A DNA stretch of 64,000 nt from Lentzea sp. NBRC 105346 (GTDB lineage: Bacteria > Actinomycetota > Actinomycetes > Mycobacteriales > Pseudonocardiaceae), in the NCBI RefSeq assembly GCF_030269605.1, contig NZ_BSTQ01000022.1, positions 62,001-126,000 of the forward strand, written 5' to 3'. The notes below the pieces were generated by a model. It was not told where the DNA came from, ran no database searches, and saw nothing but the letters and a program-made list of their open reading frames with translations. Positions 23,902 through 32,098 of the stretch are shown piece after piece (the stretch's first letter is position 1; every line of letters begins with the position of its first letter). The position numbers and the translations under genes were made by a program.

Positions 23902-25893
23902 TCACGCCACCCCCGCGGCGATCAGCTGCCGCCAGATCTCGCCCTGGTCAACCACCTCCACACCGAGCTTCTCCGCCTTCGTGAGTTTCGAAGCGCCCAC
24001 GTCCGCCCCGGTGATCAGCATGTCCGTGTTGGCCGACACCGACGACGCGGCCGTCGCGCCCGCCTGCTCGCACAGCCGCTGGAAGGTCGGGCGGGGAACC
24101 TTCTCGCCCGACCGCGGATCGCTGATCGCCCCGGTGATCACCACGGTCTTCCCGGCCAACGGGGCGTCCGACGCGACGACGGGCGGCAGGTCCTCGTCGC
24201 GCACGTCCAGCGAGACACCGAGCTCCCGCAGCCGTTCCAGCTCAGGGCGCAGGCGGGTCAGGTGCTCCACCAGGGAGGCGGCGACCTTCGGCCCGATGTC
24301 CTCGACCGCCACGAGCCGTTCCTCGCCCGCGTCGGCGACCTCCTCGAGCGAGCCGAACCCCGCGCGGCACAGCCGGGCCGCGGTGCCCTCGGACGCCATC
24401 GGGATCGCGAACCCGATCAGCGCCCGGCGCAGCCCCACCCCGCGGCTGGCGTCGATCGATTCGATCATGCGCGTCGCCGAGACGTCGCCGATGCGGTCGA
24501 ACTCCAGCAACCGCTCCTTGGTCAGCCGGTAGAAGTCCGACGGCCGCTCGAGGATCCCGGCCTCGGCCAGCCGTTCGATCCACACCCCGCCGATGGCGTC
24601 GATGTCCGCGGCCGCGCGCGACGCCCAGTGGATCAGCCGCCGCACGGTCTGGGCGGGGCAGGCGACGTTGGTGCAGAACAGCTCGCGGCTGTTGCCCTGC
24701 TCGGTCAGCGGCTGCCCGCACGACGGGCACTCGCTCGGCGGCACGATCGCGCGTTCCTTGCCGGTGCGCTTCGAGGCGTCGAGCACGCCCGCGACGAACG
24801 GGATCACGTCGCCCGCGCGGCGCACCAGCACGGTGTCGCCGATCTTGATGCCGCGGGCACGGATCACCTCCTGGTTGGCCAGTGTCGCGCGGGTGACGGT
24901 CGTGCCGCCCACGAACACCGGTTCCAGGTGTGCGACCGGGGCGATCTTGCCGGTCTTGCCGACATCCCAGACGACGTCGGCCAGCACGGTCGTCTTCTCC
25001 TCCGCGGCGAACTTGAACGCCAGCGCGCCGCGCGGCGAGCTGGACCGCGTCCCGGCCGCCGCGAAGGCGTCGCGGTCGGCCAGCCGCAGCACCGCGCCGT
25101 CCAGGTCGTAGTCGAGCTCGTTGCGCTGCTGTTCGATCTCGGTGATCACCGCCTGCGCCGCGGCCGCGTCGGAGCAGTGCCGCATGTCCGCGGCGCTGAA
25201 CCCGAGCGCGCGCAGGCCCTGCTCCACATCGGTCTCGCCGCTGTCGGGATCCGTGGCCAGGTCGAACGCGAAGAAGAACAGCCGCCGCTCGGCGACGGTT
25301 GCGGGATCCTTCGCCCGCAACGTGCCCGCGGCCGCGCCACGCGGGTTGATCAGCGGCTTGTCCGGGTGCTTCTGGTTGTAGGCGGCGAACGTCGACCGCA
25401 GCATCACGGCCTCACCGCGCACCTCGACCCGCCCCGGCGCGTCGATCCGGTCCGGCACCCCGTCGACCAGCGCCCGCACGAGGAACGTCACGTCGTCGCC
25501 GGTCGTGCCGTCTCCGCGGGTGACCGCGCGCTTGAGCCGCCCGTTCTCGTAGACCAGCGCGAGCGACAGTCCGTCCAGCTTCGGCATGACCACCACCGGC
25601 TGACCGGGGAACCGGTCGAAGAACGCCGCGACCTGCTCGGGCCGCGTCGCCTTCTCCAGCGACAGCATCGGCCGCGAGTGGCGCACCGGCGCGTGCAGCA
25701 CGCCCGGTGCGCCCACCTGCTCCAGCGGGTTCGGATCGGGCGTCAGCTCCGGGTTGGCCTCGATCAGCCCCCGCAGCTCGTCCTCGATCGCGTCGTACTC
25801 GGCGTCCGCCACCAGGGGTTCGCCCTGGTAGTAGGCCTCACGCAGTTGCGTGACGCGGTCGGCCAGCTCCTGAATGCGTGCCCCAGTGTCCAC
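23902..25893 (-). CDS. ligA: NAD+-dependent DNA ligase
   Basis: This 663-residue ligase seals nicks using NAD+. The order is domain Ia (about 1-60), an adenylation domain with catalytic lysine in VMPKLDGLSLALVY, then the OB fold. A four-cysteine zinc finger (CPSCG and CTNVACPAQ), HhH repeats (about 440-560) and a C-terminal BRCT domain (LAGKTVVITGAI) follow. The GTG start at 25893 gives the usual N-terminus. The sequence is rather divergent from the housekeeping actinobacterial LigA as I recall it, so it may be a second, accessory ligase. Confidence 0.92.
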   Translation of the reverse strand: MDTGARIQELADRVTQLREAYYQGEPLVADAEYDAIEDELRGLIEANPELTPDPNPLEQVGAPGVLHAPVRHSRPMLSLEKATRPEQVAAFFDRFPGQPVVVMPKLDGLSLALVYENGRLKRAVTRGDGTTGDDVTFLVRALVDGVPDRIDAPGRVEVRGEAVMLRSTFAAYNQKHPDKPLINPRGAAAGTLRAKDPATVAERRLFFFAFDLATDPDSGETDVEQGLRALGFSAADMRHCSDAAAAQAVITEIEQQRNELDYDLDGAVLRLADRDAFAAAGTRSSSPRGALAFKFAAEEKTTVLADVVWDVGKTGKIAPVAHLEPVFVGGTTVTRATLANQEVIRARGIKIGDTVLVRRAGDVIPFVAGVLDASKRTGKERAIVPPSECPSCGQPLTEQGNSRELFCTNVACPAQTVRRLIHWASRAAADIDAIGGVWIERLAEAGILERPSDFYRLTKERLLEFDRIGDVSATRMIESIDASRGVGLRRALIGFAIPMASEGTAARLCRAGFGSLEEVADAGEERLVAVEDIGPKVAASLVEHLTRLRPELERLRELGVSLDVRDEDLPPVVASDAPLAGKTVVITGAISDPRSGEKVPRPTFQRLCEQAGATAASSVSANTDMLITGADVGASKLTKAEKLGVEVVDQGEIWRQLIAAGVA

Positions 25894-25904
25894 AGCGGAC
25901 CACG

Positions 25905-26483
25905 CTACCCGCGGGCACCGACAGGATCGACGACCCGGCTCACGATCCACGCGTGTTTGCCCACCTGCCGCACGCGCTCGAACCCGAAGTCCTCGAACAG
26001 CTCCACGGTCGCGCTGTACAGGAACCGGCCCTGCGCCTCGCGTCCGGCGGTCACCTCGGGAATGGCCTCGACGAGCCCGCCGCCCGCCCGCGCGATCTGG
26101 TCGAGCGCGCCTGCCAGCGCGGTTCGCGCCACGCCCTGGCCCCGGTGTTTGGTGTCGACGTAGAAGCAGGTGATCCGCCAGTCCGGCAGAGGTGGCGCGT
26201 CCTTCTCGTACTCACGCCGATGCTTGATGCGTGGCAGCTCCTCGGGACTGCCGTACTGGCACCACCCCTGCGCGACGCCGTCGTCGTCCAGGACGAGCGC
26301 GGCGTGCGCGCGGCCGGTCCGCACGCGGTCCTCCTTGGCCGTGCGGTGGTCGACCTCCGGCTGGCGGCACTCCGGATGCCAGCCGATGCACCAGCAGCCG
26401 CCGAAGATTCCGTTGTTGCGCTCGACGAGCTCGGCGAACCGATCCCACGTCGAGGCGTCGAGAGATGTGGCCGTGTACGGCAT
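25905..26483 (-). CDS. GNAT-family N-acetyltransferase
   Basis: This 192-residue protein has a GNAT core with the acetyl-CoA motif VDTKHRGQGVARTALAGAL (R/Q-x-x-G-x-G/A). The N-terminal part carries an uncommon Cys/Trp-rich stretch, FGGCWCIGWHPECRQ, seen in a small GNAT subgroup. The start at 26483 is 2 nt from the stop of the upstream hydrolase gene, so the two form an operon. Substrate unknown. Confidence 0.82.
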   Translation of the reverse strand: MPYTATSLDASTWDRFAELVERNNGIFGGCWCIGWHPECRQPEVDHRTAKEDRVRTGRAHAALVLDDDGVAQGWCQYGSPEELPRIKHRREYEKDAPPLPDWRITCFYVDTKHRGQGVARTALAGALDQIARAGGGLVEAIPEVTAGREAQGRFLYSATVELFEDFGFERVRQVGKHAWIVSRVVDPVGARG

Positions 26484-26485
26484 CT

Positions 26486-27175
26486 TCAGTCCGTTGTGGT
26501 CAGATCGGCCAGGATGCGGGCGAGCTCCTCCGGTTTGGTGACCATGGGCCAGTGGCCGGAGTCGATGTCGACCATCTCGACGTGCTTGGCGTTCTTCAGC
26601 TCCGGAACCTCGCCGTTGTCGATCCACTTCTGTGCCTGGGCCGGGGAGAACTCCGGGCAGACGAGCGCGACCGGCACGTCGAACCGGCGTTCGTCGCTGA
26701 GCCGCACTACGCCTTTGGCCACGCCTTCCGGTACCGGGATCGCCTCGGCCGCGAAGCGTTGCCTGGTCTGCTCGTCCAGGTCGGCGGAGTCCGGTCCCTC
26801 GAACGGGTCCCAGCCGGGGAACGGCATGGCGCCGTCCACGATCTCGAAGAAGTCGGCGTACGGCTTGCCGTCGCCCGTGGGGAAGCCGCCGATTAGCGCG
26901 ATCTTGGCGATCCGGTCCGGCCTCGCGTCGGCGGCCAGCCATGCCAGGGTGCAGGCCGCTGAGTGCCCCACCAGCAGCGGTTTGTCTTTCGCTTGGTCCA
27001 CTGCGGCCAGGACTACCGCCAGTTGGTCGTCCAGCGTGGCGGTCGGGTTGCCGTCACCCTGGCCCGGCAGGGTTAGCGGGATCGGGCGGTGGCCTCGCTC
27101 CCTCAGGGCGGCGGCGACTTCGTCCCAGACTGACTGTCCGTTCAGCCAGAGGCCGGCGGCTAGCAGGATGTCCAC
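26486..27175 (-). CDS. Alpha/beta hydrolase
   Basis: This 229-residue cytoplasmic hydrolase has the nucleophile elbow GHSAA, with Ala in place of the last Gly of GxSxG. The probable acid is near LVCPEFSP and the catalytic His is in DSGHWPMVTKPEELA. It is the promoter-proximal gene of a pair with a GNAT. Its start lies about 75 bp from the left inverted repeat of the HNH cassette, so the cassette may have separated it from its original upstream region. Substrate unknown. Confidence 0.82.
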   Translation of the reverse strand: MDILLAAGLWLNGQSVWDEVAAALRERGHRPIPLTLPGQGDGNPTATLDDQLAVVLAAVDQAKDKPLLVGHSAACTLAWLAADARPDRIAKIALIGGFPTGDGKPYADFFEIVDGAMPFPGWDPFEGPDSADLDEQTRQRFAAEAIPVPEGVAKGVVRLSDERRFDVPVALVCPEFSPAQAQKWIDNGEVPELKNAKHVEMVDIDSGHWPMVTKPEELARILADLTTTD

Positions 27176-27251
27176 GATCAGGCTCCGTTCTGCGGTGCGG
27201 CTGGGGTCACACTAGGACGGATTCCGGACGTTCCGCTTCCGGTACTCGTCC

Positions 27252-27449
27252 GGGTTGTGGACGCGGCTGCGCCGCGACACGTTGGCATTTTCGTGCGGGC
27301 CAGGCGCTAGGGCGCCTGTCCCGCACGAAAATGCCAACGTACCGATACGGTGGTTGGTTGCCGTCGTGGTCCCGATCCGTTCCAGACTTGCGTTGTTTCG
27401 TGCGGTTGCGTGGGTGGCTGGGATGAGGTGGCTGGAGTTTCGTTGTTTG
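27252..27449 (+). repeat. Left inverted repeat of the HNH cassette
   Basis: Starts GGGTTGTGGACGCGGCTGCG. It contains a small stem (27262-27276) and a long hairpin with 21-nt arms at 27279-27299 and 27320-27340, with further inner pairing (CAGGCGC/GCGCCTG). The remainder to 27449 aligns with the reverse complement of the right repeat, mostly by scattered substitutions. Confidence 0.85.
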
Positions 27450-27520
27450 TTTTTTCACTCGATAGTGGTCTCCGCTGCAGGAATAGCTGTTTAATTGTGA
27501 TCTTGCGGTAGATTTGTGCT

Positions 27521-28660
27521 ATGGACCGAGCGGTGGCTATCGACAACATGCTGTTCATACAAAAGCAAGTTGATTATTGGCAGGCCCAGCTATTGCGTCA
27601 GCTGGCCGACTTTGCCATCGGTACCGCCGACGACGAATTCGCGGCGGCGGAGATTGTCGCGGCGATGAAGTGGACTTCGAAGTGGGCCGAGGATCAGTTG
27701 CTGGTGGCGCGGGAGACCGTGACCAAGCTGCCCCGCACGGTCGACGCCTTGCAGGCCGGGGAGATCGACTCCTATAAGGCGAAGATCCTGTTCAACTACA
27801 CCCACCGGCTCACCAGCGACCAGGCCGCTCGAGTCGAGGAGCGGGCGTTGGTCAAGGCGCCGGGACAGACCAGTACTCAGTTGCGCCGGTCGTTGCAGCG
27901 GATCGTGATGGCGGTGGACCCGGAGGGCTGCGCGGAGCGGCGGGAGGCGCGCAAGGCGGAGCGGATCGCGGGGATCGAGGAGCGGGTAGATGACATGGTG
28001 AAGCTGTTCGCCTGGCTCCCGGCGGATCGCGGTATTGCCGCTGCGCATCGGGTGGACAAGCTCGCCCGTGCGGCGAAGTTCCCCGGTGACACGCGGACGT
28101 TGAGCCAGCGCCGGGCCGACGTGGTCGCGGACATGCTCCTCGCGACGCCCGACCACACCCCGAGCGTGAAGGTCAACCTCAACGTCACCGTCTCCTCGAC
28201 GACGCTGATGGGTCTGGATGATCATCCCGGTGAGTTGCAGGGCTACGGCCCGATCAGCGCCGAACTCGCCCGTGAGCTTGCGGGCGACTCGACCTGGCGT
28301 CGACTGCTGACCGACCCGCAGTCCGGCATGCTGCTCGACGTCGGCACCAGCACCTACCGCCCGCCGGAGCATCTGCGCCGGTTCCTGTGGGCGCGTGATC
28401 AGACCTGCCGTCAGCCGGGCTGCATGATGCCCGCGCAGCGCTGCGAACTCGACCACACGGTGCCCTATCCCGACGGCCCGACGGCGGCGTGCAATCTGTG
28501 CCCGTTCTGCAAGCATCATCATCGCTTGAAGCACAAGAGCAACTGGGCGGTGACCCAGCCGATTCCCGGCCGCTTCATCTTCAAGGCGCCCTCAGGCAAG
28601 ACCTATGTGCGGGAACCGGAACCGGTCCTGGCTGGCTTCCCGGCCGATCCGCCCTTCTAA
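27521..28660 (+). CDS. DUF222 domain HNH endonuclease
   Basis: This 379-residue protein has an N-terminal helical DUF222 domain (about 15-290) and a C-terminal HNH nuclease. The HNH is anchored by zinc cysteines (CRQPGC, CNLCPFC), with the catalytic region ELDHTVPY and the end KHHHRLKHK. The family is common and often multicopy in actinobacteria; its role is unproven, probably nicking or cleavage linked to element spread. The ATG at 27521 has no strong ribosome site, suggesting low expression. Upstream sequence (27450-27520) is notably A+T rich compared with the genome. It lies wholly inside the inverted repeats. Confidence 0.88.
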   Translation: MDRAVAIDNMLFIQKQVDYWQAQLLRQLADFAIGTADDEFAAAEIVAAMKWTSKWAEDQLLVARETVTKLPRTVDALQAGEIDSYKAKILFNYTHRLTSDQAARVEERALVKAPGQTSTQLRRSLQRIVMAVDPEGCAERREARKAERIAGIEERVDDMVKLFAWLPADRGIAAAHRVDKLARAAKFPGDTRTLSQRRADVVADMLLATPDHTPSVKVNLNVTVSSTTLMGLDDHPGELQGYGPISAELARELAGDSTWRRLLTDPQSGMLLDVGTSTYRPPEHLRRFLWARDQTCRQPGCMMPAQRCELDHTVPYPDGPTAACNLCPFCKHHHRLKHKSNWAVTQPIPGRFIFKAPSGKTYVREPEPVLAGFPADPPF

Positions 28661-28669
28661 ATCAAAAAT

Positions 28670-28868
28670 CAAACAACGAAACTCAAGCCACTCATCCCGG
28701 CCACGCCCGCAACCGCACCAAAGCTACGCAAGTCTGGGCGGTGTCTGGGGCACGACGGCAGCCAGCCACGGACTTCGGTACGTTGGCATTTTCGCGCGGA
28801 CGCGGCGCCCTAGCGCCGTGGCCGCGCGAAAATGCCAACGTGTCGCGGCGCAGCCGCGTCCAAAGCCC
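28670..28868 (-). repeat. Right inverted repeat of the HNH cassette
   Basis: The reverse complement starts GGGCTTTGGACGCGGCTGCG and aligns with the left repeat over its full length. The hairpin arms are at 28780-28799 and 28822-28841. Arm changes are compensatory between the two copies (left TGCGGG/CCCGCA, right CGCGG/CCGCG), so the stem is preserved although the sequence differs. It ends 2 bp from the stop of the ABC permease. Confidence 0.85.
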
Positions 28869-28870
28869 AA

Positions 28871-29656
28871 TCAGGCCTCGCGGTTGAACAACCTCTTCGC
28901 CCAGAGGTAGCCAACGAGCGTGATAACCACACCCCACCCAAGCGCGATAACGGCGTTGTTCCCGATGGGCGTACCCATCAGCAGCCCGCGCAGAGTCTCG
29001 ATGAACGGCGTGAACGGCTGGTACTCGGCGAACCACCGCAACACGGTAGGCATCGAGTCGGTGGGGACAAACCCGCTGCCGAGGAACGGAAGCAGCACCA
29101 GCGGCATACCGACGTTGCTAGCCCCCTCGACGGTCTTGCTGGCAAGCCCGAGCGCCACGGCCAGCCAGACGAACGCGAAGCTCATCAGCACCAGCACCCC
29201 GGTGAGTGCGAGCCAGCCGCCGAAGCCAGCCGTTGGCCGGAACCCGATGAGCAAAGCGACAGCGATGACGGCGGTGATCCCGAGCATCGCCTGGATGACG
29301 CTCCCGACGACGTGTCCGGTCAGGACGGACACACGGGCGATGGCCATAGTGCGGAACCGGGCGACGATCCCTTCGGTCATATCCATGGCCACCGAGATCG
29401 AAGTGCCCTGGACCGCGGACATGATCGTCATCAGGATGATCGCGGGCGTCACGTAGTTGACGTACTCCGCCCGTCCGCCGGAAGGACCGCCGATGCCGGC
29501 GCCGAGCGTGCCGCCGAAGACGAAGACGAACAGCAACAGGAAGATGATCGGCATGCCGACCAGCAGCACGGTCATCGACGGGTAGCGCAGCATCCGCTTG
29601 AGATTGCGGCGCAGCATGGTCGCCGAGTCGGTGAGGGCGAGCGTCATGGTGCTCAT
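28871..29656 (-). CDS. ABC-2 type transporter permease (DrrB-like)
   Basis: This 261-residue membrane protein has about six hydrophobic segments and the ABC-2 layout seen in daunorubicin-exporter-like permeases. The start at 29656 overlaps the ATPase stop by 4 nt. Motifs such as MDMTEGIVARFRTMAIARVS match the DrrB cytoplasmic loop. It is the last gene of the RHH-DUF4097-ATPase-permease operon, and the HNH cassette begins right after its stop. It probably exports a drug or lipid; substrate unknown. Confidence 0.88.
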   Translation of the reverse strand: MSTMTLALTDSATMLRRNLKRMLRYPSMTVLLVGMPIIFLLLFVFVFGGTLGAGIGGPSGGRAEYVNYVTPAIILMTIMSAVQGTSISVAMDMTEGIVARFRTMAIARVSVLTGHVVGSVIQAMLGITAVIAVALLIGFRPTAGFGGWLALTGVLVLMSFAFVWLAVALGLASKTVEGASNVGMPLVLLPFLGSGFVPTDSMPTVLRWFAEYQPFTPFIETLRGLLMGTPIGNNAVIALGWGVVITLVGYLWAKRLFNREA

Positions 29657-30585
29657 CGGGTCGTCACCTTCTGTTCGGTGAGGGCGAGGAAGACGTCGTC
29701 GAGGTCTGGGGTGTGCACGGACAGTTCGTCGACCTCGATGGCCTGGCCGTCGAGCAGATCGATGAGGCCCTTCAACGCGCGGAGGCTGCCGTCGCTGGGC
29801 ACCCGCAGGGCGAGCGCGTCGCTCTCGCGTGACGCCTCGCGGAGCAGCCGTTCGGCCATGTCGAGCCCGTGCTGGTCGGCGAACCGCAGGCGGACGTGCC
29901 CGCCCGGGATGCGGCGCTTCAGCTCGTCCGGGGTGCCCTCGGCGACCAGGCGGCCGTGGTCGAGGACCGCGATCCGGTCGGCCAGCTCGTCGGCCTCGTC
30001 CAGGTACTGCGTGGTGAGGAAGATGGTGACACCGCTGGAAACCAGCTCCCGGACGATCTGCCACATGGCGCGACGGCTGCGCGGGTCCAGGCCGGTCGTC
30101 GGCTCGTCGAGGAAGATCACGCTCGGGCTGCCGACCAGGGTCATCGCCAGGTCGAGGCGCCGCCGCATACCTCCGGAGTAGGCCGAGGCGGGTTTCTTCG
30201 CGGCGTCGACGAGGTCGAACTGCTCTAGGAGTTCGGCGGCGCGCCGCCGGCGGTCCCGCCGGGGCAGGTGGTGCAGGTCCGCCATCAGGAGCAGGTTCTC
30301 CTCGCCGGTGAGCAGGTTGTCCACCGCCGAGAACTGGCCGGTCACGCCGATCGACGCGCGGACCGCGTCGGGTTCGCTCGCGAGGTCGTGGCCGGCTATC
30401 CGGACGGCACCGGCATCGGCACTGAGCAAAGTGGACAGAATGTTCACCGTCGTGGTCTTGCCGGCGCCGTTCGCCCCCAGCAACGAGAATACGTTTCCCC
30501 GCTTGACGTTCAGGTCGAGACCGTCGAGGACGAGGTGGTCACCGAAGGACTTGCGCAGTCCGGTGACGGTGATCGCGAATGTCAT
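29653..30585 (-). CDS. ABC transporter ATP-binding protein (DrrA-like)
   Basis: This 310-residue ATPase has Walker A GANGAGKTT, the Q-loop GVTGQFSAVDNLLTG, signature YSGGMRRRLDLAMTL, Walker B VIFLDEPTTGLDPRSR and the H/Q switch FLTTQYLDEADELADR. These are typical of DrrA-type drug exporters, as is the C-terminal extension (about 230-310). It pairs with the overlapping permease. The DUF4097 gene lies 12 bp upstream. Confidence 0.92.
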   Translation of the reverse strand: MTFAITVTGLRKSFGDHLVLDGLDLNVKRGNVFSLLGANGAGKTTTVNILSTLLSADAGAVRIAGHDLASEPDAVRASIGVTGQFSAVDNLLTGEENLLLMADLHHLPRRDRRRRAAELLEQFDLVDAAKKPASAYSGGMRRRLDLAMTLVGSPSVIFLDEPTTGLDPRSRRAMWQIVRELVSSGVTIFLTTQYLDEADELADRIAVLDHGRLVAEGTPDELKRRIPGGHVRLRFADQHGLDMAERLLREASRESDALALRVPSDGSLRALKGLIDLLDGQAIEVDELSVHTPDLDDVFLALTEQKVTTR

Positions 30586-30597
30586 GATCTTCCCCTC

Positions 30598-31443
30598 TCA
30601 GGACCGGCGGATCGTGATGTCGCCGTAGGACGTGCGCCCGCGGACCTCGACGGTCTCGGCGGCGTCTCCGGGCGAGGTGGCGTCCTCCATCAGGTTGCGC
30701 ACCTTGCCGAACGAGGTGTTCACCTCGAGCCAGGCGGCGGTGCCGTCGGCGATGCCGATCTCGAGGTCACCCATGGCGGTGCCGATCTCGACCGAACCGC
30801 GGACCACCTCGCCGAGGCGGATGTTGCCGTTGGCCGTCTTCACCTCGACGCCGGCGCCCGCGTGTTCGACGGCGATGTCGCCGTTCGCGCTGCGTGCCCG
30901 GACCGGACCGGTGACCGCGTCCACGTCGATGGCTCCGTTGGAGTTCTTGATGACCGCGGTGCCGTCGACCTGGCCGAGGCGGACCTTGCCGGAGCCGGTG
31001 TGGATCTCGGCGTTGCCCGTGACCGCGCCCGCGGTCACGTGACCCGCCGACGTGCGCAGGCGCAGTGCGCCGGTCCGCTCCACGTGCAGGTCACCGGCGG
31101 AGGTCTTGTAGCCGAGCTCCCCGAGCCGGCCGGTGGTGGCCAGGTCGCCGATCTGCACGTCGCCCGACACCTGGGAGCCGGACGGCAGGTCGATCGACAC
31201 GTCGACCGACCGGGTCTTCTTGGAGAAGTCGAACGCGCGGAACCGCGGTCCCTTGACGGTGAGCACGCCGTTGGCGAACTCGACCTGGACCTGTTGCGCG
31301 GCCTTGACATCCGACTCGTCGGAGTCGTCCGTCGGGCGCACGTCCACGACGGTGTCGGTGCGGTCGCTCGCGGCGATCCGAAGGTTGCCGGCGCCGAGGT
31401 CGATCGTGACGGCGATCGGCTCGGGAGTGGCGAATTCAGGCAT
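30598..31443 (-). CDS. DUF4097 beta-helix/adhesin-like protein
   Basis: This 281-residue protein is built of repeated short beta-strand units (SANGDIAV, TANGNIRL, TAMGDLEI, TSYGDITI), typical of DUF4097 and related to the bactofilin/LiaX-like class. There is no signal peptide or membrane segment. In actinobacteria such genes often stand beside drug ABC exporters. Here it lies between the RHH regulator (74 bp upstream) and the ATPase. Its function is not known; a role in envelope-stress sensing is possible. Confidence 0.8.
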   Translation of the reverse strand: MPEFATPEPIAVTIDLGAGNLRIAASDRTDTVVDVRPTDDSDESDVKAAQQVQVEFANGVLTVKGPRFRAFDFSKKTRSVDVSIDLPSGSQVSGDVQIGDLATTGRLGELGYKTSAGDLHVERTGALRLRTSAGHVTAGAVTGNAEIHTGSGKVRLGQVDGTAVIKNSNGAIDVDAVTGPVRARSANGDIAVEHAGAGVEVKTANGNIRLGEVVRGSVEIGTAMGDLEIGIADGTAAWLEVNTSFGKVRNLMEDATSPGDAAETVEVRGRTSYGDITIRRS

Positions 31444-31517
31444 GGCTGTCCCCTCAGTTCAGGTGGTTCAGGTGTCCCCGCAGGTCGGGGAAGTGGTGTG
31501 GTGAAAGCGGTTCGGTG

Positions 31518-32027
31518 CTAACGCACCCAGCCGGTGAAGTGCTGCTTGCTCCGCTGGCCGCCGCCGGGTTGCTCGGTCCGGCTGGGCGTCTGCAGTGCGG
31601 CCGTCGCGGCCCGGACCAGCCAGGCGTTGACCGAGCGGCCCTCCTTGGCCGCGGCCTCCTCGACCGCCGCCTTCAGCTGTTCCGGCAGGCGCACGTTGAT
31701 GCGTGCGGCGGGACCGTCCTCGGCGAACTGCGGCGCGCTGTCCACAGTGGACTCCTGGGTGGGCGCCGCTGCGGCCGGTCCGGCGGGCGGCGGGGTGACG
31801 ACGAAGTTCGGGTCGCGTCCACGCAGGCGCAGCTCCACCGAGCCGGGCGCGAGGTCCTGGGTGATCTCGTCCGCGGCTGCGGACAGCGCGTCCAGCAGGG
31901 TCATCCGGATCGCCGACTCGAGCGAACCGGTCAGGCGCTCGACCAGTGCTCGGGGTTCCTCGCCACCGGCTTCGGCGAGCGTGGCGAACTCACGGCCGAG
32001 GTTGCTCACATACGTGGTCAAGTCCAT
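31518..32027 (-). CDS. Ribbon-helix-helix regulator
   Basis: This 169-residue protein has an N-terminal helical region (about 1-60) and a Pro/Ala-rich linker. A C-terminal ribbon-helix-helix domain (about 108-147: ARINVRLPEQLKAAVEEAAA, then GRSVNAWLV) resembles HicB/Arc-type DNA-binding proteins. It heads the DUF4097-ABC exporter operon. Six 11-bp-phased TGGC(A/G)C repeats overlap and precede its start, a good match for cooperative RHH binding and autoregulation. No toxin partner is next to it. Confidence 0.8.
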   Translation of the reverse strand: MDLTTYVSNLGREFATLAEAGGEEPRALVERLTGSLESAIRMTLLDALSAAADEITQDLAPGSVELRLRGRDPNFVVTPPPAGPAAAAPTQESTVDSAPQFAEDGPAARINVRLPEQLKAAVEEAAAKEGRSVNAWLVRAATAALQTPSRTEQPGGGQRSKQHFTGWVR

Positions 32028-32097
32028 GGCACCACTGTGGCACACATGTGGCACCACTGCAAGCCAACATGGCACATCAATGGCGCCAACGTGGCGC
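32027..32097. promoter_or_regulatory. Phased TGGC(A/G)C operator array
   Basis: TGGCAC occurs at 32027, 32038, 32049 and 32070, and TGGCGC at 32081 and 32092. The spacings are 11, 11, 21, 11 and 11 bp, so all repeats lie on one face of the helix as two triplets. The first copy overlaps the RHH gene's start codon. It is probably the RHH operator and would also cover the promoter. Confidence 0.7.
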
Positions 32098-32098
32098 T

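Larger units (their letters stand above)
27252..28868. mobile_element. HNH-endonuclease cassette bounded by about 198-bp inverted repeats
   Basis: A DUF222/HNH gene is enclosed by near-identical inverted repeats, 27252-27449 and 28670-28868. Each outer end carries two hairpins: a small CGCGGC-TGC-GCCGCG stem and a 20-21-bp stem beginning ACGTTGGCATTTTCG. No transposase and no target-site duplication was seen. DUF222/HNH genes are highly repeated in actinobacteria (for example the 13E12 family of mycobacteria). The unit fits tightly between two unrelated minus-strand genes, which suggests insertion. Mobility itself is inferred. Confidence 0.6.

Noticed and set aside
27279..27340. Hairpin read as an intrinsic terminator
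   Set aside because: It occurs in mirror image at the other side of the HNH gene, within long inverted repeats, and has no U-run; better explained as part of the element end.
27240..28880. Target-site duplication at the HNH cassette
   Set aside because: Bases just outside the repeats (left TCGTCC, right AATCAG) do not match each other.
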